A DNA stretch of 64,000 nucleotides, from positions 1 to 64,000 of the forward strand of contig DBBP01000031.1 in assembly GCA_002292285.1 (NCBI GenBank), in the 5' to 3' direction. Shown here one piece after another: positions 1 to 8,942 of this stretch (position 1 is the first letter of the stretch; every line of letters starts with the position of its first letter). Source of the stretch: Proteobacteria bacterium UBA981. GTDB taxonomy: Bacteria; Pseudomonadota; Gammaproteobacteria; Ga0077536. The translations under genes were made by a program, and so were the position numbers. Under the pieces are notes generated by a model that was not told where the DNA came from, did not search any database, and worked only from the letters and a program-made list of their open reading frames with translations.

Positions 1-64
1 CGAGACTCGAACTCGCGACCCCAACCTTGGCAAGGTTGTGCTCTACCAACTGAGCTATTCCCGC
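1..64 (-). tRNA. tRNA-Gly (anticodon GCC), 3' end cut by the window edge
   Basis: Read on the minus strand the gene begins GCGGGAATAGCTC, giving the acceptor strand and D-arm, followed by an anticodon stem with the loop CTTGCCAA (anticodon GCC, glycine) and a T-arm containing GAGTTCGAGTCTC. The acceptor 3' strand and CCA lie outside the window. It sits directly downstream of pgsA on the same strand, the arrangement seen in many gammaproteobacteria (pgsA followed by tRNA-Gly), so the two may be co-transcribed. Confidence 0.93.
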
Positions 65-203
65 TGCGTAAGATCTTCGATCGATGATTCGTCAACAGCC
101 GCAAGAACTTGTGTTCATGCCAGATTCACACGTACTGCCGGCGACCGCTGCGCCATTTTAGCCGGGACTTCCTGACTGTCAAGATAACTCCGGCGCGCTG
201 ACC

Positions 204-761
204 TTATCCGCGGCGTAGATCCGGCCACGCCAGGCGTAAATAAACGAACATTGACCACAGCGTCAGGAACATTGCGGCGTACAGCAATGCGATCCCGATA
301 GTCCCGATCCAGACCGGCAGCTCCGCAGCGTTACTCAGAATCATCAACACCAACGCTATCATTTGTAGCGCTGTTTTGACTTTGCCCAGCCAAGAAACGG
401 CGACTTTACCCCGCGAGCCGATTTCCGCCATCCACTCGCGCAGCGCCGAGACGGTGATCTCACGGCTGATAATGACCGCGACCGGCAGCGCCAGCCAAAT
501 CTCGGGACGCGCTTGTAACAACATGACAAGAACAACGGCAACCATGAGCTTGTCTGCAACCGGATCAAGAAACGCACCCAGCTTGGAACTCTGATTGAGA
601 CGGCGAGCCAAATACCCGTCCAGCCAATCGGTCGCCGCCGCACTCGCGAAAATAATCGCGGCGAAAATTTCGGCGTGCTGCACGGGCAAGTAAAAAACCG
701 CGACAAAACACGGGATTAACGCAATCCTAAAGAGCGTCAATATGTTGGGTACGGTCCACAT
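204..761 (-). CDS. pgsA: CDP-diacylglycerol--glycerol-3-phosphate 3-phosphatidyltransferase
   Basis: This inner-membrane enzyme transfers a phosphatidyl group from CDP-diacylglycerol to glycerol 3-phosphate, the first committed step to phosphatidylglycerol and cardiolipin. The 185-residue protein has the CDP-alcohol phosphatidyltransferase signature near residues 45-70 (DWLDGYLARR, then GAFLDPVADK, which carry the metal-binding Asp residues). Several hydrophobic segments flank it, starting with an N-terminal one. Its length is close to the family norm of about 180. The ATG lies one base after the uvrC stop codon, so translation is probably coupled to uvrC, and a tRNA-Gly gene follows. Confidence 0.95.
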   Translation of the reverse strand: MWTVPNILTLFRIALIPCFVAVFYLPVQHAEIFAAIIFASAAATDWLDGYLARRLNQSSKLGAFLDPVADKLMVAVVLVMLLQARPEIWLALPVAVIISREITVSALREWMAEIGSRGKVAVSWLGKVKTALQMIALVLMILSNAAELPVWIGTIGIALLYAAMFLTLWSMFVYLRLAWPDLRRG

Positions 762-762
762 T

Positions 763-2604
763 CTAATCGTGCATCACGTCATATATTCGTTGCGCGAGTT
801 CCTGACTAATGCCCGGAACTCGCTTCAGATCATCGACCCCTGCACGACTAATCCCCTGTAAGCCCCCGAACTGCTGCATGAGGCGCTGACGGCGTTTTGC
901 ACCGATTCCTGTGATCTCCTCGAGCGGTGATCGATTGCGATTCTTAGCTCGCGAGCGCCGATGCGCTTCAATCGCGAACCGATGCGCCTCATCGCGCACA
1001 TGCTGCAACAAATGCAACGCCACTGAGTCCGGCGGCAGCCGGTATTCAGTGCGTCCATCATTCAGCAACAAAGTTTCCAGACCCGGCTTACGCGTCGTAC
1101 CTTTCGCAATACCGATAACCATGATCTCGTCGATCTGCAGTTCCCTCAGTACATCGAGCGCTTGCGTGGCCTGCCCTTTGCCGCCGTCAATGAGCAAAAT
1201 TTCAGGCATTAAACCGTCTTCGCGTTTGAGCCGAGAGTAGCGTCTATGGAGCGCTTCGTGCATGGCGGCGTAATCGTCACCTGCAACCGCCTTAGTGATA
1301 TTGAACTTGCGGTAGTCGGATTTGCGCGGTCCATTGTGATCAAAGACCACACACGACGCTACCGTGGCTTCGCCGGACAGATGGCTGATATCGAAACACT
1401 CGATACGCTCAATCATCTGCTCGCGCTTCAGGGCGCTTGTCAACGCGGTCATCCGCTCAATCTGACCAGCGGCCGTAGACAAGCGTTGCTCGACTGCTAG
1501 ATCCGCGTTGTCCTGAGCCATCCGAACCCATTTCGCGCGTTCGCCGCGGACCGTCTCGCGCACGCCCACACGGTGACGACAGCGCTGACTAAGCGCTTCC
1601 GCCAACCACGCGCCGTCAGCTATCGATTCCGCAACGATGATATCTCGCGGCACGTCACGATCGCTGTGATCGGCAAGATAGAACTGCGGCAGGAACGCAT
1701 CAAGAATTTCAGCCGTCGAAGATTCCCGCGTATGGGCGGGGAAAAACGCTTTGTTGCCAAGCATGCGTCCATGGCGAACGAAAAACACCTGAACGCAGCC
1801 AACACCATTGCGCGTCGCCGCAGCCACGACATCAAAGTCGCCTTCGTCGCCACTCACGTTCTGTTCGAGTTGCACCCGTTGCAAGCTCTTTATTTGATCG
1901 CGCACGCGGGCCGCGCGTTCGAACTCAAGCGCCCCGCTGGCCTGCTCCATTTGCTCGACCAGATAGCCAACCACCTCCTCATCCCGACCTTCCAGAAACA
2001 TCATCGCGTGACGCACGTCCGCCTGATACTCGGAGGCTTCAATCAAACCCACGCAGGGCGCCGTACAGCGATTGATCTGATACTGAAGACACGGCCGACT
2101 ACGGTTGCGAAAAAAGCTGTCTTCGCATTGTCGAATCAAAAAGAGTTTCTGCAGCAAATTAAGGGTTTGTCGCACTGCTCCAGCATTCGGGAACGGACCG
2201 AAATATCGCCCTTTGCCGTTACGCGCGCCGCGATGGAAGCGCAAACGGGGGAAGGTTTCATCAGCTGCGGCGTAAATGTAGGGATAGCTTTTGTCGTCAC
2301 GCAGGACCACGTTATAGCGCGGCTTGAGATCCTTAATCAGGTTACTTTCAAGGATCAGCGCTTCGTTTTCATTAGCGGTGACGGTCACTTCAAACTTGTC
2401 GACCTGGGCTACCATCGCCAGCACTTTCGGCGTATGGCCCGAGCTGCGCGTAAAGTAACTGCTGACGCGCTTTCGCAGACTGCGCGCCTTGCCGACATAG
2501 ATAACTTCGCCGCGCGCGTCGTTCATACGATAAACGCCCGGCATGTTCGGTAAATCGCGACATGCTGAGCGCAGTAGATCGAGCTGAGGTGCGGCTGCGT
2601 TCAT
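763..2604 (-). CDS. uvrC: UvrABC excision nuclease subunit C
   Basis: UvrC makes both incisions in nucleotide excision repair after UvrA and UvrB find the lesion. The 613-residue protein has an N-terminal GIY-YIG nuclease domain (GVYRMNDARGEVIYVGKARS, about residues 20-45), a conserved cysteine segment (RPCLQYQINRCTAPC), a UVR motif around residue 210, the RNase H-like second nuclease domain, and C-terminal helix-hairpin-helix motifs. The frame is open for 60 more codons upstream. I chose the ATG at 2604 because the protein then starts at the usual family position and this ATG overlaps the stop of the upstream glycosylase gene as TAATG. pgsA follows after one base. Confidence 0.95.
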   Translation of the reverse strand: MNAAAPQLDLLRSACRDLPNMPGVYRMNDARGEVIYVGKARSLRKRVSSYFTRSSGHTPKVLAMVAQVDKFEVTVTANENEALILESNLIKDLKPRYNVVLRDDKSYPYIYAAADETFPRLRFHRGARNGKGRYFGPFPNAGAVRQTLNLLQKLFLIRQCEDSFFRNRSRPCLQYQINRCTAPCVGLIEASEYQADVRHAMMFLEGRDEEVVGYLVEQMEQASGALEFERAARVRDQIKSLQRVQLEQNVSGDEGDFDVVAAATRNGVGCVQVFFVRHGRMLGNKAFFPAHTRESSTAEILDAFLPQFYLADHSDRDVPRDIIVAESIADGAWLAEALSQRCRHRVGVRETVRGERAKWVRMAQDNADLAVEQRLSTAAGQIERMTALTSALKREQMIERIECFDISHLSGEATVASCVVFDHNGPRKSDYRKFNITKAVAGDDYAAMHEALHRRYSRLKREDGLMPEILLIDGGKGQATQALDVLRELQIDEIMVIGIAKGTTRKPGLETLLLNDGRTEYRLPPDSVALHLLQHVRDEAHRFAIEAHRRSRAKNRNRSPLEEITGIGAKRRQRLMQQFGGLQGISRAGVDDLKRVPGISQELAQRIYDVMHD

Positions 2605-3266
2605 TAACTCATTGGCGCGAGCAGGTTTCGGGCGTCTGCGAACACCTGCTCGAACATCGGTGTCGTCAAGCGACCGGTTTGTGTGTTGTAACGACTGCAG
2701 TGATAGGAGTCGAGCAGGGTAAATTGCCGATCGCCAAACGTATGCGCCGCATTGTGCGCAAACACGTAGTCCTTGATTCGACATCCGAGCGCGCGCAGTA
2801 CCGCTTCGTGCGCAATACGCCCCAGCGCTACGACCACTGCGCCTGCAGGTAACATTGCGAGATCAGCGACCAGGTAGTCACGGCAATTAGCAATTTCTTC
2901 GGCGACCGGCTTATTCGCAGGCGGCAAACATTTGACGGCGTTGGTAATTCGACAATCGATCAAGCGCAGGTCGTCATCGGCGGTTACCGAGTCCGCGCGC
3001 GACGCAAATCCGAACCGATGCAAAGTGGCGTACAGCAACACGCCGGCGTGGTCACCAGTAAATGGCCGTCCGGTCGCATTTGCCCCGTGCATGCCAGGTG
3101 CTAATCCAACGACCAGTAAGCGCGCTTGCGCTTCACCGAACGGCGCCACCGGACGCGCGTGATAAGCCGGGTGAGTAGCACCGACTTCGTCTAGGAAAGC
3201 ACTAAGCCGGGCGCAACGCCGACAGTTGATATCGAAATTAGGGCGGGTAACTGGAGACGAACACAT
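2604..3266 (-). CDS. Uracil-DNA glycosylase, family 5 (UDGb type)
   Basis: The 220-residue enzyme should remove uracil, and possibly other deaminated bases, from DNA. Motif A reads GLAPGMHGANATGRPFTGD (from residue 54) and motif B reads SYHCSRYNTQTGRLT. Both match the UDGb (family 5) pattern rather than Ung (family 1). Cys15, Cys18, Cys113 and Cys128 are placed to bind the 4Fe-4S cluster seen in family 4 and 5 enzymes. The gene ends with TAA overlapping the uvrC ATG by one base, so base-excision and nucleotide-excision genes are translationally coupled here. Family assignment is confident; substrate range cannot be read from sequence. Confidence 0.9.
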   Translation of the reverse strand: MCSSPVTRPNFDINCRRCARLSAFLDEVGATHPAYHARPVAPFGEAQARLLVVGLAPGMHGANATGRPFTGDHAGVLLYATLHRFGFASRADSVTADDDLRLIDCRITNAVKCLPPANKPVAEEIANCRDYLVADLAMLPAGAVVVALGRIAHEAVLRALGCRIKDYVFAHNAAHTFGDRQFTLLDSYHCSRYNTQTGRLTTPMFEQVFADARNLLAPMS

Positions 3267-3340
3267 GGTCTGCGATCATACGGGCTTGCGGTCGCAGCAT
3301 CGACTGGCGCCGGCATTGGTGCAAAGGACCAAACGCCGAG

Positions 3341-3997
3341 CTACGAGTGCCCGGTCATGGCATCGGCTTCCGCAAGGCCATGGGTTCGGGCGATCATTGC
3401 GAGTTGAACGTCGTTGACGACTTCAAGCTTGTTCAGTAGATGACGCCGGTGATGAGCAACGGTTTTACGACTCAGGCTGAGGCGCGAGGCGATGTCGTCG
3501 ACCGTCAATCCGTTAGATATTTGCTGCAGGACCTGAATCTCGCGTCGCGACAGGGCTTCGATGCCATTACGGCGATTGCGGTTAGAGTCGCTGCTGGCAA
3601 TATTCTGGGCGACGTCCAGACTGATATAACTCTCGCCAGCGTGCACTTTCCTGATCGCGCCGACTAGCTCTTCCGTGTCAGCATTTTTGCTGACGTACCC
3701 GGCTCCGCCACAGCGCAAAAATTGTTTGGGATAAGGACCTGAAACGTACATCGACAAGCCAATAACGCGATTGCCTGGACTCACTGCCAACAAGCGGCGG
3801 GTCGCCTCGAGTCCACCGATGCCCGGCATATTCAGATCCATCAGGATAACGTCGAAATTTTCCAAGCGAGCAACCTCGCGCGCTTCTTCGCCGCTGGCGG
3901 CTTCGCCAGCGACATAGAAGTCCGCGACCGCGTTGAGCTTCGCGCAGATACAACGACGCACCAGTCTTTGGTCATCGACGACCAGAATGCTAATCAC
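3341..3997 (-). CDS. LuxR-type response regulator, GacA/UvrY-like
   Basis: This is a cytoplasmic two-component regulator of 218 residues. The receiver domain has the acidic pair Asp8-Asp9, the phospho-acceptor Asp54 in ILMDLNMPG, and Lys104 in YVSKNAD. A LuxR-type helix-turn-helix follows near residues 150-205 (LSRREIQVLQQISNG, then LSLSRKTVAHH). GacA/UvrY genes sit just upstream of uvrC in many gammaproteobacteria, which supports orthology with the regulator of CsrA-binding small RNAs. Here a glycosylase gene is inserted between the two. No partner histidine kinase lies nearby, as is normal for GacA. The 5' end overlaps the Nudix gene stop by four bases. Confidence 0.9.
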   Translation of the reverse strand: MISILVVDDQRLVRRCICAKLNAVADFYVAGEAASGEEAREVARLENFDVILMDLNMPGIGGLEATRRLLAVSPGNRVIGLSMYVSGPYPKQFLRCGGAGYVSKNADTEELVGAIRKVHAGESYISLDVAQNIASSDSNRNRRNGIEALSRREIQVLQQISNGLTVDDIASRLSLSRKTVAHHRRHLLNKLEVVNDVQLAMIARTHGLAEADAMTGHS

Positions 3998-4551
3998 ACG
4001 TCGACACTCTCGGCATGGTTAAAGCGGGTGAAAATATCGCGGAATACCGTAGTGTAACGTTCGGGATCGCCGGCTATCGATGCGGCCAATTGTCGGCGTG
4101 TGTACCAACACGCGTCAGCAATTTCCGCTGCATCAGGCTCTGGTTCAATATCGGTCCGGCACAAGTACACGCGAGCAAACTCATTGCCGGTCGCGACCCT
4201 GGCGGGCAAATCCCACAGCGGCTTCAGTGCGACACCTTCAACGGCGAGTTCTTCTGCCAATTCTCGGCGCGCAGCTGCGTCGTAGCTTTCACCAAAATCG
4301 ACATGGCCCGCTGCCGACGTATCCCACAGTCCCGGTGCGCAATCTTTGTGCTCAGCACGGCGCTGAACGAAAATGTTGCCAGCAGTATTGACCAGCAGAA
4401 TATGGGCCGAACGATGGCGCAGCTGACGGCGATGGATATCTCCGCGTGCGCCGCTCCCGATAACGCGGTTTTCAGCATCGACGATTGCAAGCAGCTCGTC
4501 GTCGTTGAGCATATCCATCCGCCCACCCATCTTAGCCAGCCACCGCGGCAT
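3994..4551 (-). CDS. Nudix hydrolase, YfcD-like
   Basis: This is a hydrolase of nucleoside-diphosphate-type compounds, substrate unknown. The Nudix box is intact: GHVDFGESYDAAARRELAEE, fitting G-x5-E-x7-R-E-U-x-E-E. The N-terminal part (ELLAIVDAENRVIG, then HRSAHILLVN) resembles the YfcD and isopentenyl-diphosphate isomerase-like branch. In-frame ATGs also occur at 4530 and 4518. The one at 4551 overlaps the upstream diguanylate cyclase gene by 20 bases, so a start at 4530 or 4518 is also likely. It overlaps the response regulator gene by four bases downstream. Confidence 0.85.
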   Translation of the reverse strand: MPRWLAKMGGRMDMLNDDELLAIVDAENRVIGSGARGDIHRRQLRHRSAHILLVNTAGNIFVQRRAEHKDCAPGLWDTSAAGHVDFGESYDAAARRELAEELAVEGVALKPLWDLPARVATGNEFARVYLCRTDIEPEPDAAEIADACWYTRRQLAASIAGDPERYTTVFRDIFTRFNHAESVDV

Positions 4552-5770
4552 CGTCTTCGAGTTCCGAGAAGCTCACAACACAATTACGACCACTATCTTT
4601 AGCCCGATACAGCGCTTTGTCGGCACAGCGCAACAGTACGTCACCGGTGTTGGAGGAGTCCGGGATAAACGTCGCAGCACCAAAACTTGCTGTTGCGTTG
4701 CCCTTAACTTTCGAACCGGCGTGCGGCACAGCGGTATCGTCGAAGCCAGCGCGCGCCTGCTCAGCAAGGCGCAAGGCTGCGGTGTGGTCAGTACTCGGCA
4801 GCAGCAACGCGAATTCTTCACCACCGATGCGCGCCGCCACGTCGCCACCGCGGCGGCAATACGACTGCAACACGCGCGCAAACACCTGCAGGCATTCGTC
4901 GCCCTGCTGATGACCATAGAGGTCATTGAACTGCTTGAAAAAATCGATATCGCAAATCACCAGCGACAGGCTGCTGCGCGCACGAAATGCCCGTGATACC
5001 TCCGATTTCAGCCGCGAATCGAAATAGCGCCGATTCGCTATGCCGGTCATGCTGTCGGTCGCTGACAGTCGTTCCGCCCGATCCCGCGAGGCGCGCAAAA
5101 CACGTTCGGTCTCCATTCGTCGATCGAGTTCAGCGGAGGTCTTCTCGGCATGCGCGTTGAGTTCGGCAATCAAGGCCGCATTCTCGATGCCAAGACGAAT
5201 CTGTTTCTCGAGCGCCTTACGCGCCTGCTTGATGACGAAAAATTGATGTGCGTACAACAGCGGTAGCGCGAGCCCCATGGCGTAATAGGCGGGGTTCGCA
5301 CTCAAGGCGCTGGTCACCAGTACCGCGATACCAATGGGCAGTGTTACCAGTGCCGTAGCGCGTCCGTCCATCCCGTAGGAACCGAACGCCGCTATAGCGA
5401 TGCCAATGGTCAATAACAGGGCAGTAAATACTGCGTTTTCGCCGACCGCGAAAAACACGAGTAGCGGTGCCGCCGCCCACAACAATCCGGTAGTCGCCAG
5501 GCTAGCGTATAAGGTGCGCAGCGAAACAGTCTTTGGCGCCACGCCTGAGTCTGGTCGCAACAGCAACCAACGGCCGCCCAACACGACGGCGAGGCCCCAC
5601 CACCACCACCAGGCTTCGGGCAAACCCTCGAAATAGGCATACGAACCGGCCAACAAGGCGCCAACCAGCAAAGTCGGCAGGGTTGACGAGCGTACATTCT
5701 GAACCAGCAGTTCGTGTCGCGTCTGCGCGATCTCACCGTCGATTGCTTCGCTTCTAGTACCAGTCGTCAT
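4532..5770 (-). CDS. Membrane-bound GGDEF diguanylate cyclase
   Basis: This enzyme makes cyclic di-GMP from two GTP. The 412-residue protein has an N-terminal region of about six hydrophobic segments (residues 30-180), a linking helix likely to form a coiled coil (190-235), and a C-terminal GGDEF domain. The active-site motif is GGEEF at residues 316-320, an accepted active variant. An RxxD product-inhibition site (RGGD, residues 307-310) lies five residues upstream, so feedback control is expected. Oddly, residues 54-58 are five tryptophans in a row at a membrane boundary. The signal sensed is unknown. Confidence 0.93.
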   Translation of the reverse strand: MTTGTRSEAIDGEIAQTRHELLVQNVRSSTLPTLLVGALLAGSYAYFEGLPEAWWWWWGLAVVLGGRWLLLRPDSGVAPKTVSLRTLYASLATTGLLWAAAPLLVFFAVGENAVFTALLLTIGIAIAAFGSYGMDGRATALVTLPIGIAVLVTSALSANPAYYAMGLALPLLYAHQFFVIKQARKALEKQIRLGIENAALIAELNAHAEKTSAELDRRMETERVLRASRDRAERLSATDSMTGIANRRYFDSRLKSEVSRAFRARSSLSLVICDIDFFKQFNDLYGHQQGDECLQVFARVLQSYCRRGGDVAARIGGEEFALLLPSTDHTAALRLAEQARAGFDDTAVPHAGSKVKGNATASFGAATFIPDSSNTGDVLLRCADKALYRAKDSGRNCVVSFSELEDDAAVAG

Positions 5771-5904
5771 GCTCAGTAGCTCGTCATCCGCATCGCATTT
5801 GGCCGTCGCAAGGTGCGCATCTGGATCGAGCCCAATAGTACTCGAACGCTCTCCAAAATAGGCCGCTACGCGGGCGCCGGCGGATATTCAGGTCGCAGAT
5901 CGAC

Positions 5905-6300
5905 TCAGTTGCAACCGAGGCGCGCCTGACACTTGATCTCGACCAGCAAACCCGGCATCGCCAATGCACTGACCCCTACCGCTGTCCACGTCGGAACCCG
6001 CCCGGTGAAGTAGCGGTCTTTGACCGACATGAACAGCTGCAGATCCCGCATGTCGACGTGGTAAGTAATCATTTCGACCACGTCGTCAAAGCTTGCCCCT
6101 GCGGCGTCCAGTACTTTTCGGACGTTCTCGAAGGCTTGCACAAATTGCGCTTCAGTGACGGAGATTACCTCCAGTGCTTCGTTGCGGCCGACCTGTCCGG
6201 CGATGTAGAGGGTGTCATCTACCAGCACCCCGGGGGCGTAACGGAAACGTTCGGAAATAATCTCCATGCCCGGTGGAATGATGTCTTTTCGGATTGCCAT
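5905..6300 (-). CDS. RidA/YjgF/YER057c family protein
   Basis: Members of this family deaminate reactive enamine or imine intermediates or act as related small-molecule hydrolases. The chosen 131-residue protein ends with RVPTWTAVGVSAL and VEIKCQARLG, which carry the Arg and Glu typical of the active site. The frame stays open 18 codons upstream, but the ATG at 6300 has a good ribosome binding site (GGAG, nine bases upstream), so it was preferred. It lies downstream of the DUF169 gene on the same strand. It is close to the RidA family but not obviously the housekeeping RidA, so its substrate is open. Confidence 0.88.
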   Translation of the reverse strand: MAIRKDIIPPGMEIISERFRYAPGVLVDDTLYIAGQVGRNEALEVISVTEAQFVQAFENVRKVLDAAGASFDDVVEMITYHVDMRDLQLFMSVKDRYFTGRVPTWTAVGVSALAMPGLLVEIKCQARLGCN

Positions 6301-6367
6301 AGATCGAGACTCCAAACCGCTCTCAGCGAGAAAATATACCTTCGTGGACTCCACTCAGAATTACGCT

Positions 6368-7168
6368 TCAGGCACCGCCATAGCTGCTAGCGATGCTGTC
6401 GAGGGGCGATTTTTGGATGCCGTGATTGGGAATCGGGTAGCGCAGGCCATTGCGATCGAGTGATTGCAGTCCTTCGACAAGTTTCGGTAAATAGCTTGGC
6501 GGCAGAGCGATGAGTAATTCGTCGTCCTGCACCCCGCCAAATTTACGTTCCGCGTAGCATGGAATCGACAGAGATGGTTCACCGGTCTTGAGCGCCCTGC
6601 CCCACGAATCCGCGCAGGCGCTTTCGCCAACGGCAGTAAAACTTAGCTTCCGGTAGCCGGTGTACTGGAGGCCGTTAATCAGCGTCACCATTTGTCCCGG
6701 GGTGGCGTAGATAAGACATATATCGGGGTTATCGAGACGTCCTGATGTCAGCGGCGATACCGCTAAGGCTGAATAGTCCCCGTACGACGCACAGTCCATC
6801 TCGCTCTGATGTCGAGCGCTGTCCTCGAGCGTGCCGTACCACACGCCATGCATGCGTTCGCCGCTGAGCCACTCGCGGTTGCGGGGAGCCAATCCCACCA
6901 CAGCGCCACATTGCTCGCCCATTAAATTGTCCATCGTGATGCCAATGGTCCAGCCGATCCAGCGACACTGGCCGACGATTTGATCAGTGGCGAATTTCTC
7001 GTTGCTGTCCGGACGGCGGATGCGCGGCACCGCTTCCATCTCGTCGACCGTGTGGAAGCGCTTCATGCCGATCGGCATCGCCTTCAATCGAAGATAACGA
7101 TAAAGCCCGTCACTTATCGCGTTGTAGTCATAGTCATTGTCATCGTCCCAGCAGTTTGCATTGGCCAT
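6368..7168 (-). CDS. DUF169 family protein
   Basis: The 266-residue protein has no signal peptide or membrane segment. It matches the general pattern of DUF169 proteins: an N-terminal PIGMKRF-type strand, a CRWIGWTIGIT segment near residue 68, and a GLAPRNREW segment. Several cysteines are present (for example Cys68 and the one in the segment GEQCGAVV). The biochemical role of DUF169 is not established. The neighbours are a RidA protein downstream and a divergent crotonase upstream, which hints at catabolism of a small acyl or aromatic compound, but that is inference. Confidence 0.75.
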   Translation of the reverse strand: MANANCWDDDNDYDYNAISDGLYRYLRLKAMPIGMKRFHTVDEMEAVPRIRRPDSNEKFATDQIVGQCRWIGWTIGITMDNLMGEQCGAVVGLAPRNREWLSGERMHGVWYGTLEDSARHQSEMDCASYGDYSALAVSPLTSGRLDNPDICLIYATPGQMVTLINGLQYTGYRKLSFTAVGESACADSWGRALKTGEPSLSIPCYAERKFGGVQDDELLIALPPSYLPKLVEGLQSLDRNGLRYPIPNHGIQKSPLDSIASSYGGA

Positions 7169-7271
7169 TTCGCCGTACTCCGGTTGCTGTTGATATGCCG
7201 GCCTTTGGCGTACTTCGCTAAAGGCGTTATCGTGGCATCACCTTATTATTGAAGGCTCCGGGAGGGCAACC

Positions 7272-8075
7272 ATGGGAACAGTCGATTGCGCAATTGATGG
7301 TGGCATCGCCACAGTCACATTCACAAATCCTCCGAAAGGATTCTTTACAGGCGACATGGTGGCTCAGACCAGCGAAATCATGCTGGCGCTTGAAAACGAC
7401 GACGCGGTGCGTGCCATTGTGTTCACTGGCGGCTTACCAGACGTGTTTATTCGTCATTTTTCAGTCGAAGAGATTATCGAGATGACGGCCGCCCTCAAGG
7501 CGCGACGCGCCAACGGTCTGGCTGACCCGCGCTTTGCCCGTACGCCGCTCCGTATGATGTGGGAGAACCTCGATAATTGCCGCAAGCCAACCATAGCCGC
7601 GATCAATGGCTTTTGTGGCGGTGGCGGCTGTGAGCTCGCCCTGGCTTGTGATATCCGGCTGGCTGGTCCCGGTGATTACACCATCGGCCAAATGGAAATA
7701 CTTGTTGGCATCTTGCCAGGTGCCGGTGGTACAACTCGACTCGCGCGCCTTGTTGGCACCGGCAAAGCGCTCGAATGGGTCTTGCGGGGCAGAACGTTCT
7801 ACCCTCAGGAAGCAGCGGCAGAAGGCCTTGTGCACCACTATATCGACGGAGATGTCCTGGCCGCCGCGCACGCCATGGCGGGCGAATTTGTCGACAAACC
7901 GCCTGCTGCTCTGGCCGCGATTAAGCAAGTTTTACGTTCGAGTTGGGGCAAAACAACGGCTGACGGCGTAGATGAGGAAGGCGACTTGTTTGGCAATCTG
8001 ATCGCGGTCGATGACCGGGCTCTGGAAATGATGAAAGATTACGTCGCAAACGGGCACCAGCTGAATAAGGTCTGA
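7272..8075 (+). CDS. Enoyl-CoA hydratase/isomerase family protein (crotonase fold)
   Basis: The 267-residue protein acts on an acyl-CoA thioester. The oxyanion-hole segments are clear: AAINGFCGGGGCELALACD near residues 107-125, and GQMEILVGILPGAGGT near 139-154, the second with a glutamate at the usual catalytic position. The ATG at 7272 is preceded by GGGAGGG five bases upstream. The gene stands alone and is divergent from the DUF169 gene. Without partner beta-oxidation genes nearby the exact reaction (hydratase, isomerase or lyase) cannot be assigned. Confidence 0.88.
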   Translation: MGTVDCAIDGGIATVTFTNPPKGFFTGDMVAQTSEIMLALENDDAVRAIVFTGGLPDVFIRHFSVEEIIEMTAALKARRANGLADPRFARTPLRMMWENLDNCRKPTIAAINGFCGGGGCELALACDIRLAGPGDYTIGQMEILVGILPGAGGTTRLARLVGTGKALEWVLRGRTFYPQEAAAEGLVHHYIDGDVLAAAHAMAGEFVDKPPAALAAIKQVLRSSWGKTTADGVDEEGDLFGNLIAVDDRALEMMKDYVANGHQLNKV

Positions 8076-8942
8076 TTTGCCCAAGTTAACTTTGCAGGCG
8101 CATCACGGCGGCGATAATGTCGTCGTGACGAGCCGCGCCAAGCGCGGAAATCACCTTGTTCATGTTCGAGCGTTTCCATCACGCGCAGTTGGCGACCTTT
8201 CCCACGCTGCTCGCGATGGGCGTCAGCGCCGCCAGAACAACATTGACGTTCCCGAACCGAAGAGTAAACCAGCCCCGGGGTAGTCTTCTGCTGACACCGA
8301 GCCGGCTGCGGATTTGCGCACGGAATCAAAGTCCAGCAAATTTGGAATCGTCGGCCGGCAGAGAGAAGGGCCGTGGATAGCCCGCCCTCGCACCATATCT
8401 AATGAGTGCTGGCCTTCCCCACTGCGATAAAACGAAACAAGTTCGCCGTCTAAAACACCCCAAGGTCTCGCCGTACGGCAGCGTTGCGGCACGCGGATTT
8501 AAAGGGGACGCGGACCTCACTGCCGTGAGACACCCTGTTTCGTTAGCTGCAAACGGTCGTCGATGCCCGGATATTGCCCAACCTTTGGCGGCCTATTTGG
8601 CGCCGGAACAACCGTCGTATCAAACTGCAGTGGTCCTCCGGCTCCGGTACCGCCGCCGCTGAGCCTCGGAGTCCTGTGCGTGTCGTTGATCAGCATGACG
8701 GTGGCGCGCTGCCGCACGCGGACTGTCGACGCAGTAGAAGAAGCTTAAAGGCGAAGGATGTTTAACCAGGCGGTCTGAGGCTTACTGCCACAATCTCCGC
8801 GTCCTGTAGTGACAGTGCGGGTGCCGGCAGGCACCGAAACGACAATTCATCTGCGCGTCTGAGATTGCGACGCTCGAGCAATCATCAGGGTAACGCCTCG
8901 TCCGCACTCCTAGCCGCCGCCAGTCAGGGCCACGAATAAATC
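8076..8942. other. Stretch without an intact gene; possible decayed coding remnant
   Basis: About 870 bases lie between the crotonase and tRNA-Ser with no convincing gene. On the minus strand, frame segments around 8223-8492 and then, in another frame, 8090-8245 read like consecutive pieces of protein (for example AEDYPGAGLLFGSG, then NVNVVLAALTPIASSVGKVA, then a stop, then VISALGAARHDDIIAAVMRL). This suggests a frameshifted, stop-containing remnant. I could not recognise the parent family. The part from 8520 to 8940 shows nothing I can support. Confidence 0.35.

Noticed and set aside
1573..2553. Long plus-strand open frame of 326 codons opposite uvrC
   Set aside because: It lies wholly inside uvrC, has no recognisable motif or start signal, and its composition is that of a reverse-strand shadow in GC-rich DNA.
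8563..8748. Short frame with a Pro-rich segment, hydrophobic stretch and Arg-rich end resembling a PEP-CTERM sorting tail
   Set aside because: The VPEP-type motif is not exact, the frame has no body or clear start, and no exosortase gene is visible.
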